Assembly: GCA_030039095.1 (NCBI GenBank)
Contig: JASHQP010000801.1
Span: 1 to 22,565, forward strand
Length of the DNA stretch: 22,565 nt
Reading direction: 5' to 3'
Source of the DNA: Streptosporangiaceae bacterium
GTDB lineage: Bacteria > Actinomycetota > Actinomycetes > Streptosporangiales > Streptosporangiaceae
The position numbers and the translations under genes are program-made. Each line of letters opens with the position of its first letter. The stretch's first letter is position 1. The notes beneath the pieces were generated by a model. It was not told the DNA's origin, did no database searches, and was given only the letters and a program-made list of their open reading frames with translations. This document shows positions 6,541 through 14,180 of the stretch, piece by piece.

Positions 6541-8037
6541 ATGTGGGTGCGAAGGCGCAAGCACGCGCCGCCAACTCTCGCCGAGCGCATCGTCCTGAAG
6601 CACGTCCGGCCGGGCCCGGCCGCACCGGCAACGGGCCCGCCGGCCCGCAAATTCATCAGGTGGCAGGCGCTGGCGGTGCTGACGGTGGCGTCGGTCGGCT
6701 CCCTCGGGTCGGCGCCCGCGCTGGCGGTCTTCGGGCTTGCGTCGGTCTTCCTGTACGTCCTGCCGGCGCTGGTGTTTCTGCTGCCCGTGTCGCTGGTGGC
6801 CGCGGAGCTGTCCTCGGGCTGGCCCGGCGGCGTCTACAACTGGGTGGAGCAGGGCATCTCGGCGCCGATGGGGCTGCTGGCGGTGTGGTGCCAGTTTGCC
6901 CAGACGATCTTCTTTTACCCGGCGCTGCTCGCCCAGATCGCCGGCACGCTCGCGTACGTCTTCGACCCGCGCCTCGCTGGCAACGGGGTCTTCAACGCCG
7001 TCGTCATCATCGTCTTGTTCTGGGCCGGAGTTCTGGTCTCCTCGCGCGGAGCGGCGCTGGTGGCCGACTTCTCCTCGAGCGGGACCGTCATCGGGACGTT
7101 CATCCCGGGAGCGCTCCTCGTCGTGCTCGGCATTGCGTACCTGCTCAGCGCAAACCACTCGGCGGCACCGATGACCGCTGGCCACCTGCTGCCCGCGTGG
7201 CATGGGCTCGCCAGCATCGTGCTGGTGGTGAGCAGCTTCTTCACCTACGCCGGCGTCGAAGTCAACGCCGTGCACGTCGACGAGCTCCGCAACCCCGGGC
7301 GCGACTACCCGAGGTCCATCTACCTCGCGATGGTGCTGGTCCTCGCGGTCTTCATCTCCTCGACGCTGGCGATCTCGTGGGTGGTTCCCTCGGGCCGGAT
7401 CAGCCTCACCGTTGGCGTGATGCAGGCCTTCAACGGCCTGCTGAACCACTTCCACGCCGGCTTCGCCGTGCCGCTGATCGCGGTCGCCCTGGCGGTCGGG
7501 GCGCTCTCCGGGATGTGGACCTGGCTGGATGGCCCGTCCGAGGGGCTGCTGAGGATCGGGCGGCAGCAGGGTTTCCTGCCCCCCTTCTTCCAGCGGGTCA
7601 ATGGCAAGGGCATCGAGGTGCGGATTCTCGCCGCGCAGGGCGCCGTGATCACGCTGATCGCCTTGCTCTATGCGTTCATACCGAGCGTGTCGCGTGCGTA
7701 CTGGATCTTCGCCGCCCTGGCCACGCAGGTGTACCTGATCATGTACGTGCTGATGTTCATCGCCGCGATAAGGCTGCGCCGCTCGCAGCCGGATCGCGCA
7801 CGCGGCTACCGGGCCCCGGCGCTGGGCCTGCTGGCGCTGCTCGGCGTGGCCTCATCCGTGGCCGCGTTCGTGTTCGGGTTCGTCCCCCCGTCGCAGCTGG
7901 GCAGCTCGAACCCGGTCCTGTACCCGGTCTTGCTCATCGCTGGGATCCTGGTCGTCGGGATCGCGCCGCCGCTGCTGATGGACCGGCTCCGCAGGCCGGC
8001 GTGGAAGGCGGAGTCGGCGCGAGCCCCGCGTGCCTAG
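6541..8037 (+). CDS. APC superfamily amino acid/amine permease
   Basis: The 498-residue protein has about 12 hydrophobic helices starting near residue 40 after a basic N-terminal tail. The first helices carry the APC pattern: a small-residue break in TM1 (SVGSLGSAPALAV), then AAELSSGWPGGVYNWVEQ between TM2 and TM3. This is the region conserved in glutamate:GABA antiporter-like and other amino acid transporters. A later FFTYAGVEVNAVHVDELRNP is also typical of TM6 and the following loop. It should move an amino acid or amine across the cytoplasmic membrane by proton coupling or exchange. ATG 6541 is preceded by GGTGGGA; an in-frame ATG at 6514 is possible. Its stop overlaps that of the amine oxidase in CTAG, so the two are tail to tail. 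A role in feeding the amine oxidase is inference. Confidence 0.9.
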   Translation: MWVRRRKHAPPTLAERIVLKHVRPGPAAPATGPPARKFIRWQALAVLTVASVGSLGSAPALAVFGLASVFLYVLPALVFLLPVSLVAAELSSGWPGGVYNWVEQGISAPMGLLAVWCQFAQTIFFYPALLAQIAGTLAYVFDPRLAGNGVFNAVVIIVLFWAGVLVSSRGAALVADFSSSGTVIGTFIPGALLVVLGIAYLLSANHSAAPMTAGHLLPAWHGLASIVLVVSSFFTYAGVEVNAVHVDELRNPGRDYPRSIYLAMVLVLAVFISSTLAISWVVPSGRISLTVGVMQAFNGLLNHFHAGFAVPLIAVALAVGALSGMWTWLDGPSEGLLRIGRQQGFLPPFFQRVNGKGIEVRILAAQGAVITLIALLYAFIPSVSRAYWIFAALATQVYLIMYVLMFIAAIRLRRSQPDRARGYRAPALGLLALLGVASSVAAFVFGFVPPSQLGSSNPVLYPVLLIAGILVVGIAPPLLMDRLRRPAWKAESARAPRA

Positions 8038-9905
8038 TGCGCGGGCGGGACGTCGAGGGCCGGGTTGCGGTCGAAGAAGCCGAACGGCTTGAGCCAGAAC
8101 GAGACAGTGTCCACGGGCATGACCGGCCAGTCCTCCGGCCGGGTGACGTGGTGGATTCCGAACACGTACCACAGCACGACGTCGGTGTTCTCGATGGACC
8201 GGTTCTGCGCGGTCCATACCGGCAGCCCGGTGTCGCGGGAACTCAGGTTCGGGAAGTCGCCGCACGGCCACCGCTCATCGGGATCGTACGGTGTGACCCA
8301 GAGCGTGTGCCCGATGACCTCGGCCCGCTGGAACGCCGGGGAGGCGCGGTCGATCAGCGGCGGGAGCGAGGCCGCGGGGACCAGCTTGTACCCGGCCGGG
8401 GTGCCCAGGCCGTTTGGCGCGTTGTCGTTGACGACCTTCCAGCCGCGCTGGGTGTTCCAGTCGTAGTCCTGGATGCCCTCGGACTCGGTGCGCAGCGGGG
8501 TGCTGCGGATCGTCAGGCCGAGGCCGTACGGGTCCCGGTCGCTGACGGGCGCCGCCTCGGATTCGGTGGCGTAGACCGTGTTGGCCGGCCCGTCCACGTC
8601 GAGATCCAGCCGGGCCACGATGAAGTGCTGGTGGAACGGCGCGTACGTGCGCTGGTCGACCAGCGTGCCGTAGGGCGGCTGCCGCCCGTCCGGGAAGGAC
8701 GAGGTGACCATGATCCCGGTGGCGCGCACCTCGCACTCGATGCTGCCGTCCTGGTAGAAGCGCCAGTAGACGAGGTACTCGTAGTTCGCCACCGTCACGT
8801 GGAACGAGATCACCAGCCGGCGGGCCCGCCGTGACTCGGCACCGGCCCGTTCGTCCACGTGCTTCCAGACGATCCCGTTGTCCTCCTCGTGGACGCAGAT
8901 CGCGTTCGGTATCGTGATCGGCTCGCCGCGCGAGTCGTGCACGACGGCGTCCAGGTAGGTGATCTCGCCGAGGCAGTCGCAGCCCAGCTCGAGCGACGTC
9001 GTCATGAAGCCGAGGCCCCACTCGCCGATGTCGAAGGCGGTGCGCCGGTAGTGGTCCGGCGTGGCGTCCCGGTACGGCACGATCATCTCCGCGAACGACA
9101 GCCGGTGGGCGACCGGGCGCAGCCGCCCGCCGTCCCGGAACCCCACGGTGTGCAGGACCAGCCCCTCGCGGTAATTGAAGCCCAGGCGCATTTCCCAGTT
9201 CTGCCAGCGGACCAGGCGGCCGTCTAGCGTGAAGCCCACTCCGTCGGGCTGGATGATCTGCAGGGGCGGGACCTCGCGCAGGGGCATCGGGATGAGCCCG
9301 GGCAGGTACTCCCCCATCACCGGCGGCGCGTCGCCGGCGCCCGGGTCGTCTTCGAGCTCGAGCAGTTCCATCCGGTTCAGGTCGACGATCGGGTGCATCC
9401 CGCTGACGTTGTGCGCGTACGGGTTGCCGTCCTCGCTGCCGCGCTGCCACACGTCGGCCCAGCCGATCCGCAGGCCGCGGTAGCGCTCGGGGACCAGCGC
9501 CGCGCCGTACGCCCACACGTCGGTGAGCACGAGCGACATGTCGGTGATCCCGCGGCGCGCCAGCGCGTCGATGAGCTGCGGGTGAGCGCGCAGCATCTCG
9601 TCACACTCGTGCCACTCGTCGATGGTCACGTTGGGCTGCTGCCCGGGAAGGTGGTCCCACCTCGTCACGGCGGCATCGTCGATCGAGACAACCGCCTTGA
9701 ACGCTTCGCCGTCTGCCCGGTTCCAGCAGACCGCGGCGGCCTGGCGGGCGGGTGGGGCAGGCGCCCCCTTGGCGGGCTCGATCAGCTCGATCGACGCGAA
9801 CCGCCAGCCCGGCGGGGTGACCCCGCGATCGCGGCGCACAGCCTCGGCGACGGTGGTGATCTCGCCGGCGGTGAGCGGGTCGAGAGGGTGCGGGCCCTGG
9901 CTCAT
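8034..9905 (-). CDS. Copper amine oxidase (primary-amine oxidase)
   Basis: This is a full-length bacterial copper amine oxidase of 623 residues with no signal peptide, hence probably cytosolic. It oxidises a primary amine to an aldehyde, ammonia and hydrogen peroxide. Key residues are all present: the catalytic base Asp292 (TAFDIGEWGLG), the topaquinone precursor Tyr375 in TVANYEYLVYW, copper ligands His425 and His427 (FHQHF) and the third ligand, His586, in GIHHVTRPEDWPVMP. The protein closes with the family's PFGFFDRNPALDVP. The self-processing cofactor should therefore form. The ATG at 9905 lies 3 nt after the stop of the ATP-grasp gene and lacks a strong Shine-Dalgarno, so the two are probably translationally coupled. 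Substrate identity is not readable from sequence. Confidence 0.96.
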   Translation of the reverse strand: MSQGPHPLDPLTAGEITTVAEAVRRDRGVTPPGWRFASIELIEPAKGAPAPPARQAAAVCWNRADGEAFKAVVSIDDAAVTRWDHLPGQQPNVTIDEWHECDEMLRAHPQLIDALARRGITDMSLVLTDVWAYGAALVPERYRGLRIGWADVWQRGSEDGNPYAHNVSGMHPIVDLNRMELLELEDDPGAGDAPPVMGEYLPGLIPMPLREVPPLQIIQPDGVGFTLDGRLVRWQNWEMRLGFNYREGLVLHTVGFRDGGRLRPVAHRLSFAEMIVPYRDATPDHYRRTAFDIGEWGLGFMTTSLELGCDCLGEITYLDAVVHDSRGEPITIPNAICVHEEDNGIVWKHVDERAGAESRRARRLVISFHVTVANYEYLVYWRFYQDGSIECEVRATGIMVTSSFPDGRQPPYGTLVDQRTYAPFHQHFIVARLDLDVDGPANTVYATESEAAPVSDRDPYGLGLTIRSTPLRTESEGIQDYDWNTQRGWKVVNDNAPNGLGTPAGYKLVPAASLPPLIDRASPAFQRAEVIGHTLWVTPYDPDERWPCGDFPNLSSRDTGLPVWTAQNRSIENTDVVLWYVFGIHHVTRPEDWPVMPVDTVSFWLKPFGFFDRNPALDVPPAH

Positions 9906-9908
9906 GGG

Positions 9909-11372
9909 TCAGGCCATCTTGAACGACGTCGGGGTCACCTGGTCCGGGTGCTGGCGCACGATCGGTGTGCCGGCGAACTGAGCCCGGATCCCGGTGATCC
10001 ACCGCTTGCACCGGTCTTCGAGCTGGTTGTCATCGGTCTGCAGGCGCCCGCGGGTCACCAGCGCTCCCAGGTCCGCACCCGGGTAACGGTAGTCGCCCGG
10101 CGCCATGATGCGCAGGTAGAAGGCCTCGGACTCGTCGGCGATCCAGTGCCAGTCGTACCCCCAACGGTTGAACTCGGCAGTCCCGTCGCCGGTGAGCCGG
10201 TAGATGCCGGTGCGCGGCGCGCGGTTGAGCAGTTCCACCTCGCCGCCGGTCTCCTTGATGATGATCTGGCTCCACACGTCGACGCTCGCCTCCCGCGACC
10301 AGCGCTCGTTGATCTCGGCGATGTCCACCTCGTAGTCCACGTCGAGGTACTCGAGCAGGTGGAACAGGAACAGCGGCATGTCGGCGTAGGCGCCGGCGGT
10401 CACGTTCGTCATCGAGCTGATCCCGCTGATCCGCGGGTTGAGCTCGCCGAGGTAGATCTCGCCGGTGCCGGTGTCGACGAGGTAGTCGACCTCGAAGAAC
10501 CCCACGTAGCCCTCCTCGGCCAGCCGGCCGCCGAGGCGCTGGGTGAGGTCCCGTGCCCGCTGCTTCTGCTCGGCGGTCATCGTGGCCGGGTAGTCGTTGC
10601 CCGCCCAGCCGCCGCGGTACGGGGTCAGCTCGGGGTGGCCGGTGATGTCGTTCATCAGCGGCCCGACCAGCGTGCCGCAGCGGGTCAGCACGGCCTCGAC
10701 GGCGATCGCGCGGTGCTCGATCCGGCGCATGACCTTGAGCTGCTCGTCGGCCAGTGGCTCCTTCGCTGCTGCCTTGTCCCAGTCGGCCTGCGACTTGATG
10801 AAGAACGTGGTCTTGCCGGAGTCGCCGTACGGCATCTGCACCACCAGATCGGTGCCCAGCCCTGCCCCTTCGGCCAGGTCCAGCAGCTCCCGGTGGCTGG
10901 CAGCGCGGCCGAGCACGTTCGGCACGCTCGGCACGCCGGCGTCGTTGCCGAGCTGCGTGGTGACGATCTTGGAGTCCAGGCGGTGCCTGAGCTCGGCCGG
11001 CGGGTGGGCGACGCGCAGCCCGGCCTCGGCCGCCAGCCGCTCGGTCTGTCCGTCGAACATCACGAACACGACCCGGCCGCCCTCGCCCTGCGCCCGCATC
11101 CAGGCGGTCACTTCACGGCTGGAAAGAAGGAAGTTGCAGATGTCCTCGATCGACTCGAACTCCGGTGCCTGCCGGTCGGCGGGCACGAACACGTTCGGGT
11201 GGCTGCCCTCGAACGAGTCGTAGTAGCAGACGTAGTGGAAGTTGCGGACCCACCGGTCGATCCCGAGCAGGTTGAACGCGGTCGGCGAGACGAAGTAGAT
11301 CGGCTCGGTGTTGGTGCGGAAGAACTCCCGCAGGTCGGAGATGCCGCGCAGCTTGGGTGGTGAGTCTGTCAT
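9909..11372 (-). CDS. ATP-grasp protein (biotin carboxylase-like ligase) co-encoded with amine oxidase
   Basis: The 487-residue protein has a non-standard N-terminal domain (1-130, with IYFVSPTAFNLLGIDRW), followed by an ATP-grasp fold: RLDSKIVTTQL with Lys135, VVQMPYGDSGKTTFF (177-191) as the glycine-rich nucleotide loop, GFFEVDYLVD (291-300), and YLGELNPRISGISSMT (307-322) with the metal-binding Glu310 and Asn312. The C-terminal third is unfamiliar. ATP-grasp enzymes activate a carboxylate as acyl phosphate and join it to an amine, thiol or carbanion; there is no biotin carrier or carboxyltransferase domain here, so acetyl-CoA carboxylation is unlikely. A carboxylate-amine ligase fits the neighbouring amine oxidase, but this is inference. 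ATG 11372 has a strong GGAGGGG 5 nt upstream. It is the first gene of the two-gene operon. Confidence 0.88.
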   Translation of the reverse strand: MTDSPPKLRGISDLREFFRTNTEPIYFVSPTAFNLLGIDRWVRNFHYVCYYDSFEGSHPNVFVPADRQAPEFESIEDICNFLLSSREVTAWMRAQGEGGRVVFVMFDGQTERLAAEAGLRVAHPPAELRHRLDSKIVTTQLGNDAGVPSVPNVLGRAASHRELLDLAEGAGLGTDLVVQMPYGDSGKTTFFIKSQADWDKAAAKEPLADEQLKVMRRIEHRAIAVEAVLTRCGTLVGPLMNDITGHPELTPYRGGWAGNDYPATMTAEQKQRARDLTQRLGGRLAEEGYVGFFEVDYLVDTGTGEIYLGELNPRISGISSMTNVTAGAYADMPLFLFHLLEYLDVDYEVDIAEINERWSREASVDVWSQIIIKETGGEVELLNRAPRTGIYRLTGDGTAEFNRWGYDWHWIADESEAFYLRIMAPGDYRYPGADLGALVTRGRLQTDDNQLEDRCKRWITGIRAQFAGTPIVRQHPDQVTPTSFKMA

Positions 11373-11377
11373 CGTGG

Positions 11378-11384
11378 CCCCTCC
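11378..11384 (-). promoter_or_regulatory. Strong Shine-Dalgarno of the ATP-grasp/amine oxidase operon
   Basis: GGAGGGG on the minus strand ends 5 nt before the ATG at 11372. It is among the strongest ribosome sites in the window and sits at the head of the operon. The remaining intergenic DNA, up to the next gene at 11477, holds the promoter, but no convincing -10/-35 pair could be picked. Confidence 0.7.
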
Positions 11385-11476
11385 GTACTTCCGGGCCGCC
11401 CTTTGCCGTCATAAGAGCGGATAGTGCCTGATTACCCGTTGGGGCGCCGTGCCACGCGCGGCTGGGCCTGGTGAGG

Positions 11477-12142
11477 TCAGCCGATGCCCCGCCGGTGTGC
11501 GTATCCGATCGCGGCGGCGCGGTCCCGCGACCCGGTCTTGGCGAAGATCCGGCTGATGTGGGTCTTGATCGTGTGGCTGGACAGGAACAGCTGCGCGGCG
11601 ATCTCTGGATTCGTCATGCCGCGCGCGATCAGGCCGAGGATCTCGGCCTCGCGGTCGGTCAGGCCGTCCGGGGGCGGCGCGGCCGCCGACTCCGGCTTGG
11701 CGCTCGCCGTGGCGGCGAGCAGCGTGGCGTGCACCCGGGGGTCGAACACCGTCAGCCCGCCCGCGGCGGCCTGCAGCGCCTTGGCGATCTCGGTGTGGTC
11801 GGCATCCTTGGTGAGGTAGCTTCGCGCGCCCGCATGCAGCGCATCGAGGACCGTGCTGTCGTCGGCGAACGTGGTGAGCACGACGATCGCGACCTCGGGG
11901 TGCTCGGCGGCCAGCCGGCGGGTGGCGCCGATGCCGTCCAGCACGGGCATGTGCAGATCGAGCAGGATCGCGTCGGGCTTGTGCTCGGCCACGAGCGCCA
12001 GCGCCTGCTCGCCGTCGGCGGCGGCGCCGACCACCTCGATGCCGGGCAGCCCGCCGAGCAGCAGCACCAGGCCCTCGCGCACGCTGGCCTGATCGTCGGC
12101 GATGACGACGCGCAGCCGCGTACCCGCGTCCCCGGGGGTCAC
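11477..12142 (-). CDS. NarL/LuxR-type response regulator (two-component system 2)
   Basis: The 221-residue protein has receiver-domain residues Asp16 and Asp17 (RVVIADDQAS), phospho-acceptor Asp62 (AILLDLHMPVLDG) and Lys112 (YLTKDADH). A short Ala/Pro linker leads to the LuxR helix-turn-helix, starting about 160 (LTDREAEILGLIARGMTNPE) and including SSHTIKTHISRIFAK (188-202). The GTG at 12142 is chosen over an upstream in-frame ATG at 12229 because it overlaps the kinase stop in GTGA and places the receiver at the normal distance from the N-terminus. It is the output partner of the kinase encoded upstream. Likely targets include its own divergent promoter region (13348-13545). It lies 104 nt upstream of the ATP-grasp gene, on the same strand, so read-through cannot be excluded. 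Confidence 0.92.
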   Translation of the reverse strand: MTPGDAGTRLRVVIADDQASVREGLVLLLGGLPGIEVVGAAADGEQALALVAEHKPDAILLDLHMPVLDGIGATRRLAAEHPEVAIVVLTTFADDSTVLDALHAGARSYLTKDADHTEIAKALQAAAGGLTVFDPRVHATLLAATASAKPESAAAPPPDGLTDREAEILGLIARGMTNPEIAAQLFLSSHTIKTHISRIFAKTGSRDRAAAIGYAHRRGIG

Positions 12143-13347
12143 GACGCCACCTTCGCTGGCTTCTCCGCAGGCGGCGGCTGCTCCGGCTGGTGCGGCTCGG
12201 AGCGCGGCACCTCGGCGGTGACGACCCACTGGCCGTCGCGCTGGCCGGCCTCGAGGGTCCCGTCGAGCAGCCGGAGCCGCTCCCGCATGCCGGTCAGCCC
12301 GTAGCCGCCGTCGACCGTGCTCACGCCCGCCTCGCCGGAGCCCGGCGCGAGGTCGTTGCGGACGGTGAGGCGGATGTCGGCGTCACCGAAATCGAGGCAC
12401 ACGGCTACGCGCTGCCCCGCCGCGTGCTTGGTGGCGTTGACCAGCGCCTCCTGTGCCACCCGCAGCAGCGCGATCGTGGCGTCGGGTGCGAGCGGCACCG
12501 GGGCGCCGCTGGTGCCAAAGCTGGCCGCGACCCGGTAGCGCTGCGCGTAGGTGTCGGTGACCCTGGCGAGTTCCTCACTCAGCGGCAGGGTGTCGGCGCG
12601 CAGCGCGTGAATGGCCCGGCGGGTTTCCTCCAGCCCCTCGGCGGCCATCTGCTGGGCAACGCCGAGCAGTTCGCCGGCCCGGTCGATGTCGCCCTCCCTG
12701 GTCATCACGGCCCGGGCGGCCTGGATCTGGATCCCGAGTGCGCCGAGGGAGTGCGCGAGCACGTCGTGGATCTCCCTGGCGATCCTTGCCCGCTCGTCGA
12801 GCAGATCGGCCCGGCGCTGTTCGGTCTCGAGCCGTTCGCGCTGCGCAAGCAGCACCGCGGCCTGTTCGGCCTGGAGCCGGTAGCCGGCACGGTTGCGGCC
12901 GATCAGCAGGCCGGACACCACGAACGCGGGAAAGCCGATCAGCACGCCGTAGCTGGCGCCGAAGATCAGCCCGCTGACGTCGATCGCCAGGATGCCCGCC
13001 GCCGTCACGGCCAGCGCCGGGCCCAGGTCGGCGTCCGCGCCCGCCATCATCGCCGCGACCATCGTGAAGATCGCCAGAGAGGTGCCCCCGTTGCCCGCGC
13101 TGGACGCGAAACCCGAGCCCACGGCGATCGCGCCCAGGACCACGGGCAGCAGCCAGGCACGGTGCCTGGCTGCCACGCTGGGAAGGTCGGTGAGGGTCCA
13201 TCCCGCGAGGCCGACGGCGGCCAGGCTGTAGCCAGCGATCTGCACGGCCGTCGCCAGCGACCCGTGCGGCGGTGCGATGAGGAACGTGAACAGGCCGATC
13301 CACGCGAACCCGACGGTCCGGGCCACCCAGTTCACCTTCCGCTGCAT
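12139..13347 (-). CDS. Sensor histidine kinase, HisKA_3 type (two-component system 2)
   Basis: The 402-residue protein has about six N-terminal hydrophobic segments (within 10-148) with short loops, suggesting intramembrane sensing. A coiled linker (155-185) leads to the phospho-acceptor box ARIAREIHDVLAHSLG, with His194. The HATPase domain has the N box AQEALVNATKHA (Asn304), LTVRND (327-332) and GGYGLTGMRERL (347-358). The C-terminal tail is rich in Pro and Glu. The ATG at 13347 gives the usual short cytoplasmic N-terminus; the frame is open far upstream but that part overlaps a divergent gene and has no kinase features. A GATACT hexamer lies 6 nt upstream of the ATG, with GGAGG almost touching the start codon. 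It overlaps the regulator by 4 nt. Confidence 0.92.
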   Translation of the reverse strand: MQRKVNWVARTVGFAWIGLFTFLIAPPHGSLATAVQIAGYSLAAVGLAGWTLTDLPSVAARHRAWLLPVVLGAIAVGSGFASSAGNGGTSLAIFTMVAAMMAGADADLGPALAVTAAGILAIDVSGLIFGASYGVLIGFPAFVVSGLLIGRNRAGYRLQAEQAAVLLAQRERLETEQRRADLLDERARIAREIHDVLAHSLGALGIQIQAARAVMTREGDIDRAGELLGVAQQMAAEGLEETRRAIHALRADTLPLSEELARVTDTYAQRYRVAASFGTSGAPVPLAPDATIALLRVAQEALVNATKHAAGQRVAVCLDFGDADIRLTVRNDLAPGSGEAGVSTVDGGYGLTGMRERLRLLDGTLEAGQRDGQWVVTAEVPRSEPHQPEQPPPAEKPAKVAS

Positions 13348-13353
13348 GCCTCC

Positions 13354-13359
13354 AGTATC
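13354..13359 (-). promoter_or_regulatory. Putative -10 hexamer (GATACT) of two-component system 2
   Basis: GATACT lies 6 nt before the kinase ATG at 13347, so initiation would fall at or near the start codon. The same hexamer precedes the LAL regulator at 17930-17935. Confidence 0.45.
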
Positions 13360-13420
13360 GGCGCCCGCACGGACCGGGCACGTCAGACTGCGGGCTGAAA
13401 CCCGCCGGTCCGGGCTGGTA

Positions 13421-13438
13421 CCTCCTGGTACCGGGAGG
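13421..13438. promoter_or_regulatory. Near-perfect 18-bp palindrome between divergent genes (candidate operator)
   Basis: CCTCCTGGTACCGGGAGG matches its own reverse complement at 16 of 18 positions, differing only at one symmetric pair. A second GGTACC at 13417-13422 overlaps its left side. It lies 74 bp upstream of the kinase start and 108 bp upstream of the membrane protein start, where a regulator of either could bind. Binding by the neighbouring NarL-type regulator is inference. Confidence 0.4.
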
Positions 13439-13545
13439 CCCGCGAGGTGTGGCGCCGGCGGCCAGACCGTGCTCCGATCCGGAATCCGCCGGGGAAAGCG
13501 ATCGTGGATTCGTCGTCGAAAACGAATCCCCCCGAGGAGCACGCG

Positions 13546-14076
13546 ATGCTTTCCGAACTCACCGAAGCGATGATCGTCAACGGCGTGGTTCTCGCCACGG
13601 TGCTGGCCACCGACCTCGGCCCCGCCCGCAAGATCGGCCCGGCGCGGCTGCTGCGCCCGGTGATCGCCGCCGCCATCATCATCCCGCTGTTCGTCGACCA
13701 GCCGGTATCTCACGGCAACGGCCTGGTAGTGGAAATCGCCGGCGTCGCCGCGGGCGTGCTCTGCGGGCTGGCGGCCGTGGCCCTGATGGGTGTCTACCGC
13801 AGCCCCGAGACCGGCAAGCCGGTCAGCAGGGCCGGCACCCCGTACGCGATCTTCTGGACCGTCATCATCGCCGCCAGGGCCGCCTTCTCCTACGGAGCCG
13901 CGCACTGGTTCTCGTCCCAGATCGTGAGCTGGGCCATAGCAAACCAGGTCACCGAGGCGGCCGTCACCGACGGGCTGATCTTCATGGCCGTCGTGATGGT
14001 GCTGGTGCGCACCGCCGGGCTGCGCGTCCGCGCATCGCGGCTGCCGAACGGCGCTCTCGAGCCACAGAGCGCCTGA
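13546..14076 (+). CDS. Small integral membrane protein, function unknown
   Basis: The 176-residue protein has four hydrophobic segments: about 8-22, 38-50, 60-83 and 100-116, with a further one at 140-156. The first loop reads TDLGPARKIGPARLLRP and the third SPETGKPVSRAGTPYA. I do not recognise a catalytic motif. The overall pattern resembles actinobacterial membrane proteins that accompany two-component systems, possibly CcdC/DUF1453-like, but this is tentative. ATG 13546 is supported by GAGGAG at 13534-13539, 6 nt upstream. It is divergent from two-component system 2, sharing a 198-nt regulatory region, so it may be a target or accessory of that system. Transcription probably ends at the hairpin 8 nt after its stop. 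Confidence 0.8.
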   Translation: MLSELTEAMIVNGVVLATVLATDLGPARKIGPARLLRPVIAAAIIIPLFVDQPVSHGNGLVVEIAGVAAGVLCGLAAVALMGVYRSPETGKPVSRAGTPYAIFWTVIIAARAAFSYGAAHWFSSQIVSWAIANQVTEAAVTDGLIFMAVVMVLVRTAGLRVRASRLPNGALEPQSA

Positions 14077-14083
14077 ACCGCCG

Positions 14084-14130
14084 CGTACATCGGCCGGCCC
14101 CGGGAACGCCGCGGGGCCGGCCGATGTACG
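14084..14130 (+). terminator. Strong 19-bp hairpin after the membrane protein gene
   Basis: Arms 14084-14102 and 14112-14130 are perfectly complementary over 19 bp with a 9-nt loop. They begin 8 nt after the stop at 14076 and are followed by TTT at 14131-14133. This fits a factor-independent terminator with a weak T tract. It also contains an ATG (14124) in frame with the decarboxylase, which it makes an unlikely start. Confidence 0.75.
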
Positions 14131-14147
14131 TTTCCGCCATGCGCGGT

Positions 14148-14180
14148 GTTTCCGACAAGCACAAGGTTTCTGACATGCAC
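14148..14180 (+). repeat. Two imperfect 15-bp direct repeats spaced by 18 bp at the decarboxylase start
   Basis: GTTTCCGACAAGCAC (14148-14162) and GTTTCTGACATGCAC (14166-14180) differ at 2 of 15 positions. The 18-bp period equals 6 codons and would encode V-S-D-K-H then V-S-D-M-H if translation began at 14139. If the start is 14175, the pair could instead be a tandem protein-binding site over the ribosome site. Confidence 0.5.

Noticed and set aside
6543..8834. 763-codon open frame overlapping the permease in another frame and running antisense into the oxidase
   Set aside because: No domain or membrane pattern; it is explained by GC bias. Permease helices and oxidase motifs lie in other frames.
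9393..11363. 656-codon open frame antisense to the ATP-grasp/oxidase operon
   Set aside because: It mirrors the real genes and has only repetitive Val/His/Asp/Gly composition with no recognisable family.
14124..14138. ATG at 14124 as the start of the decarboxylase
   Set aside because: It lies inside the right arm of a perfect 19-bp hairpin and has no ribosome site. ATG 14175 fits the family better.
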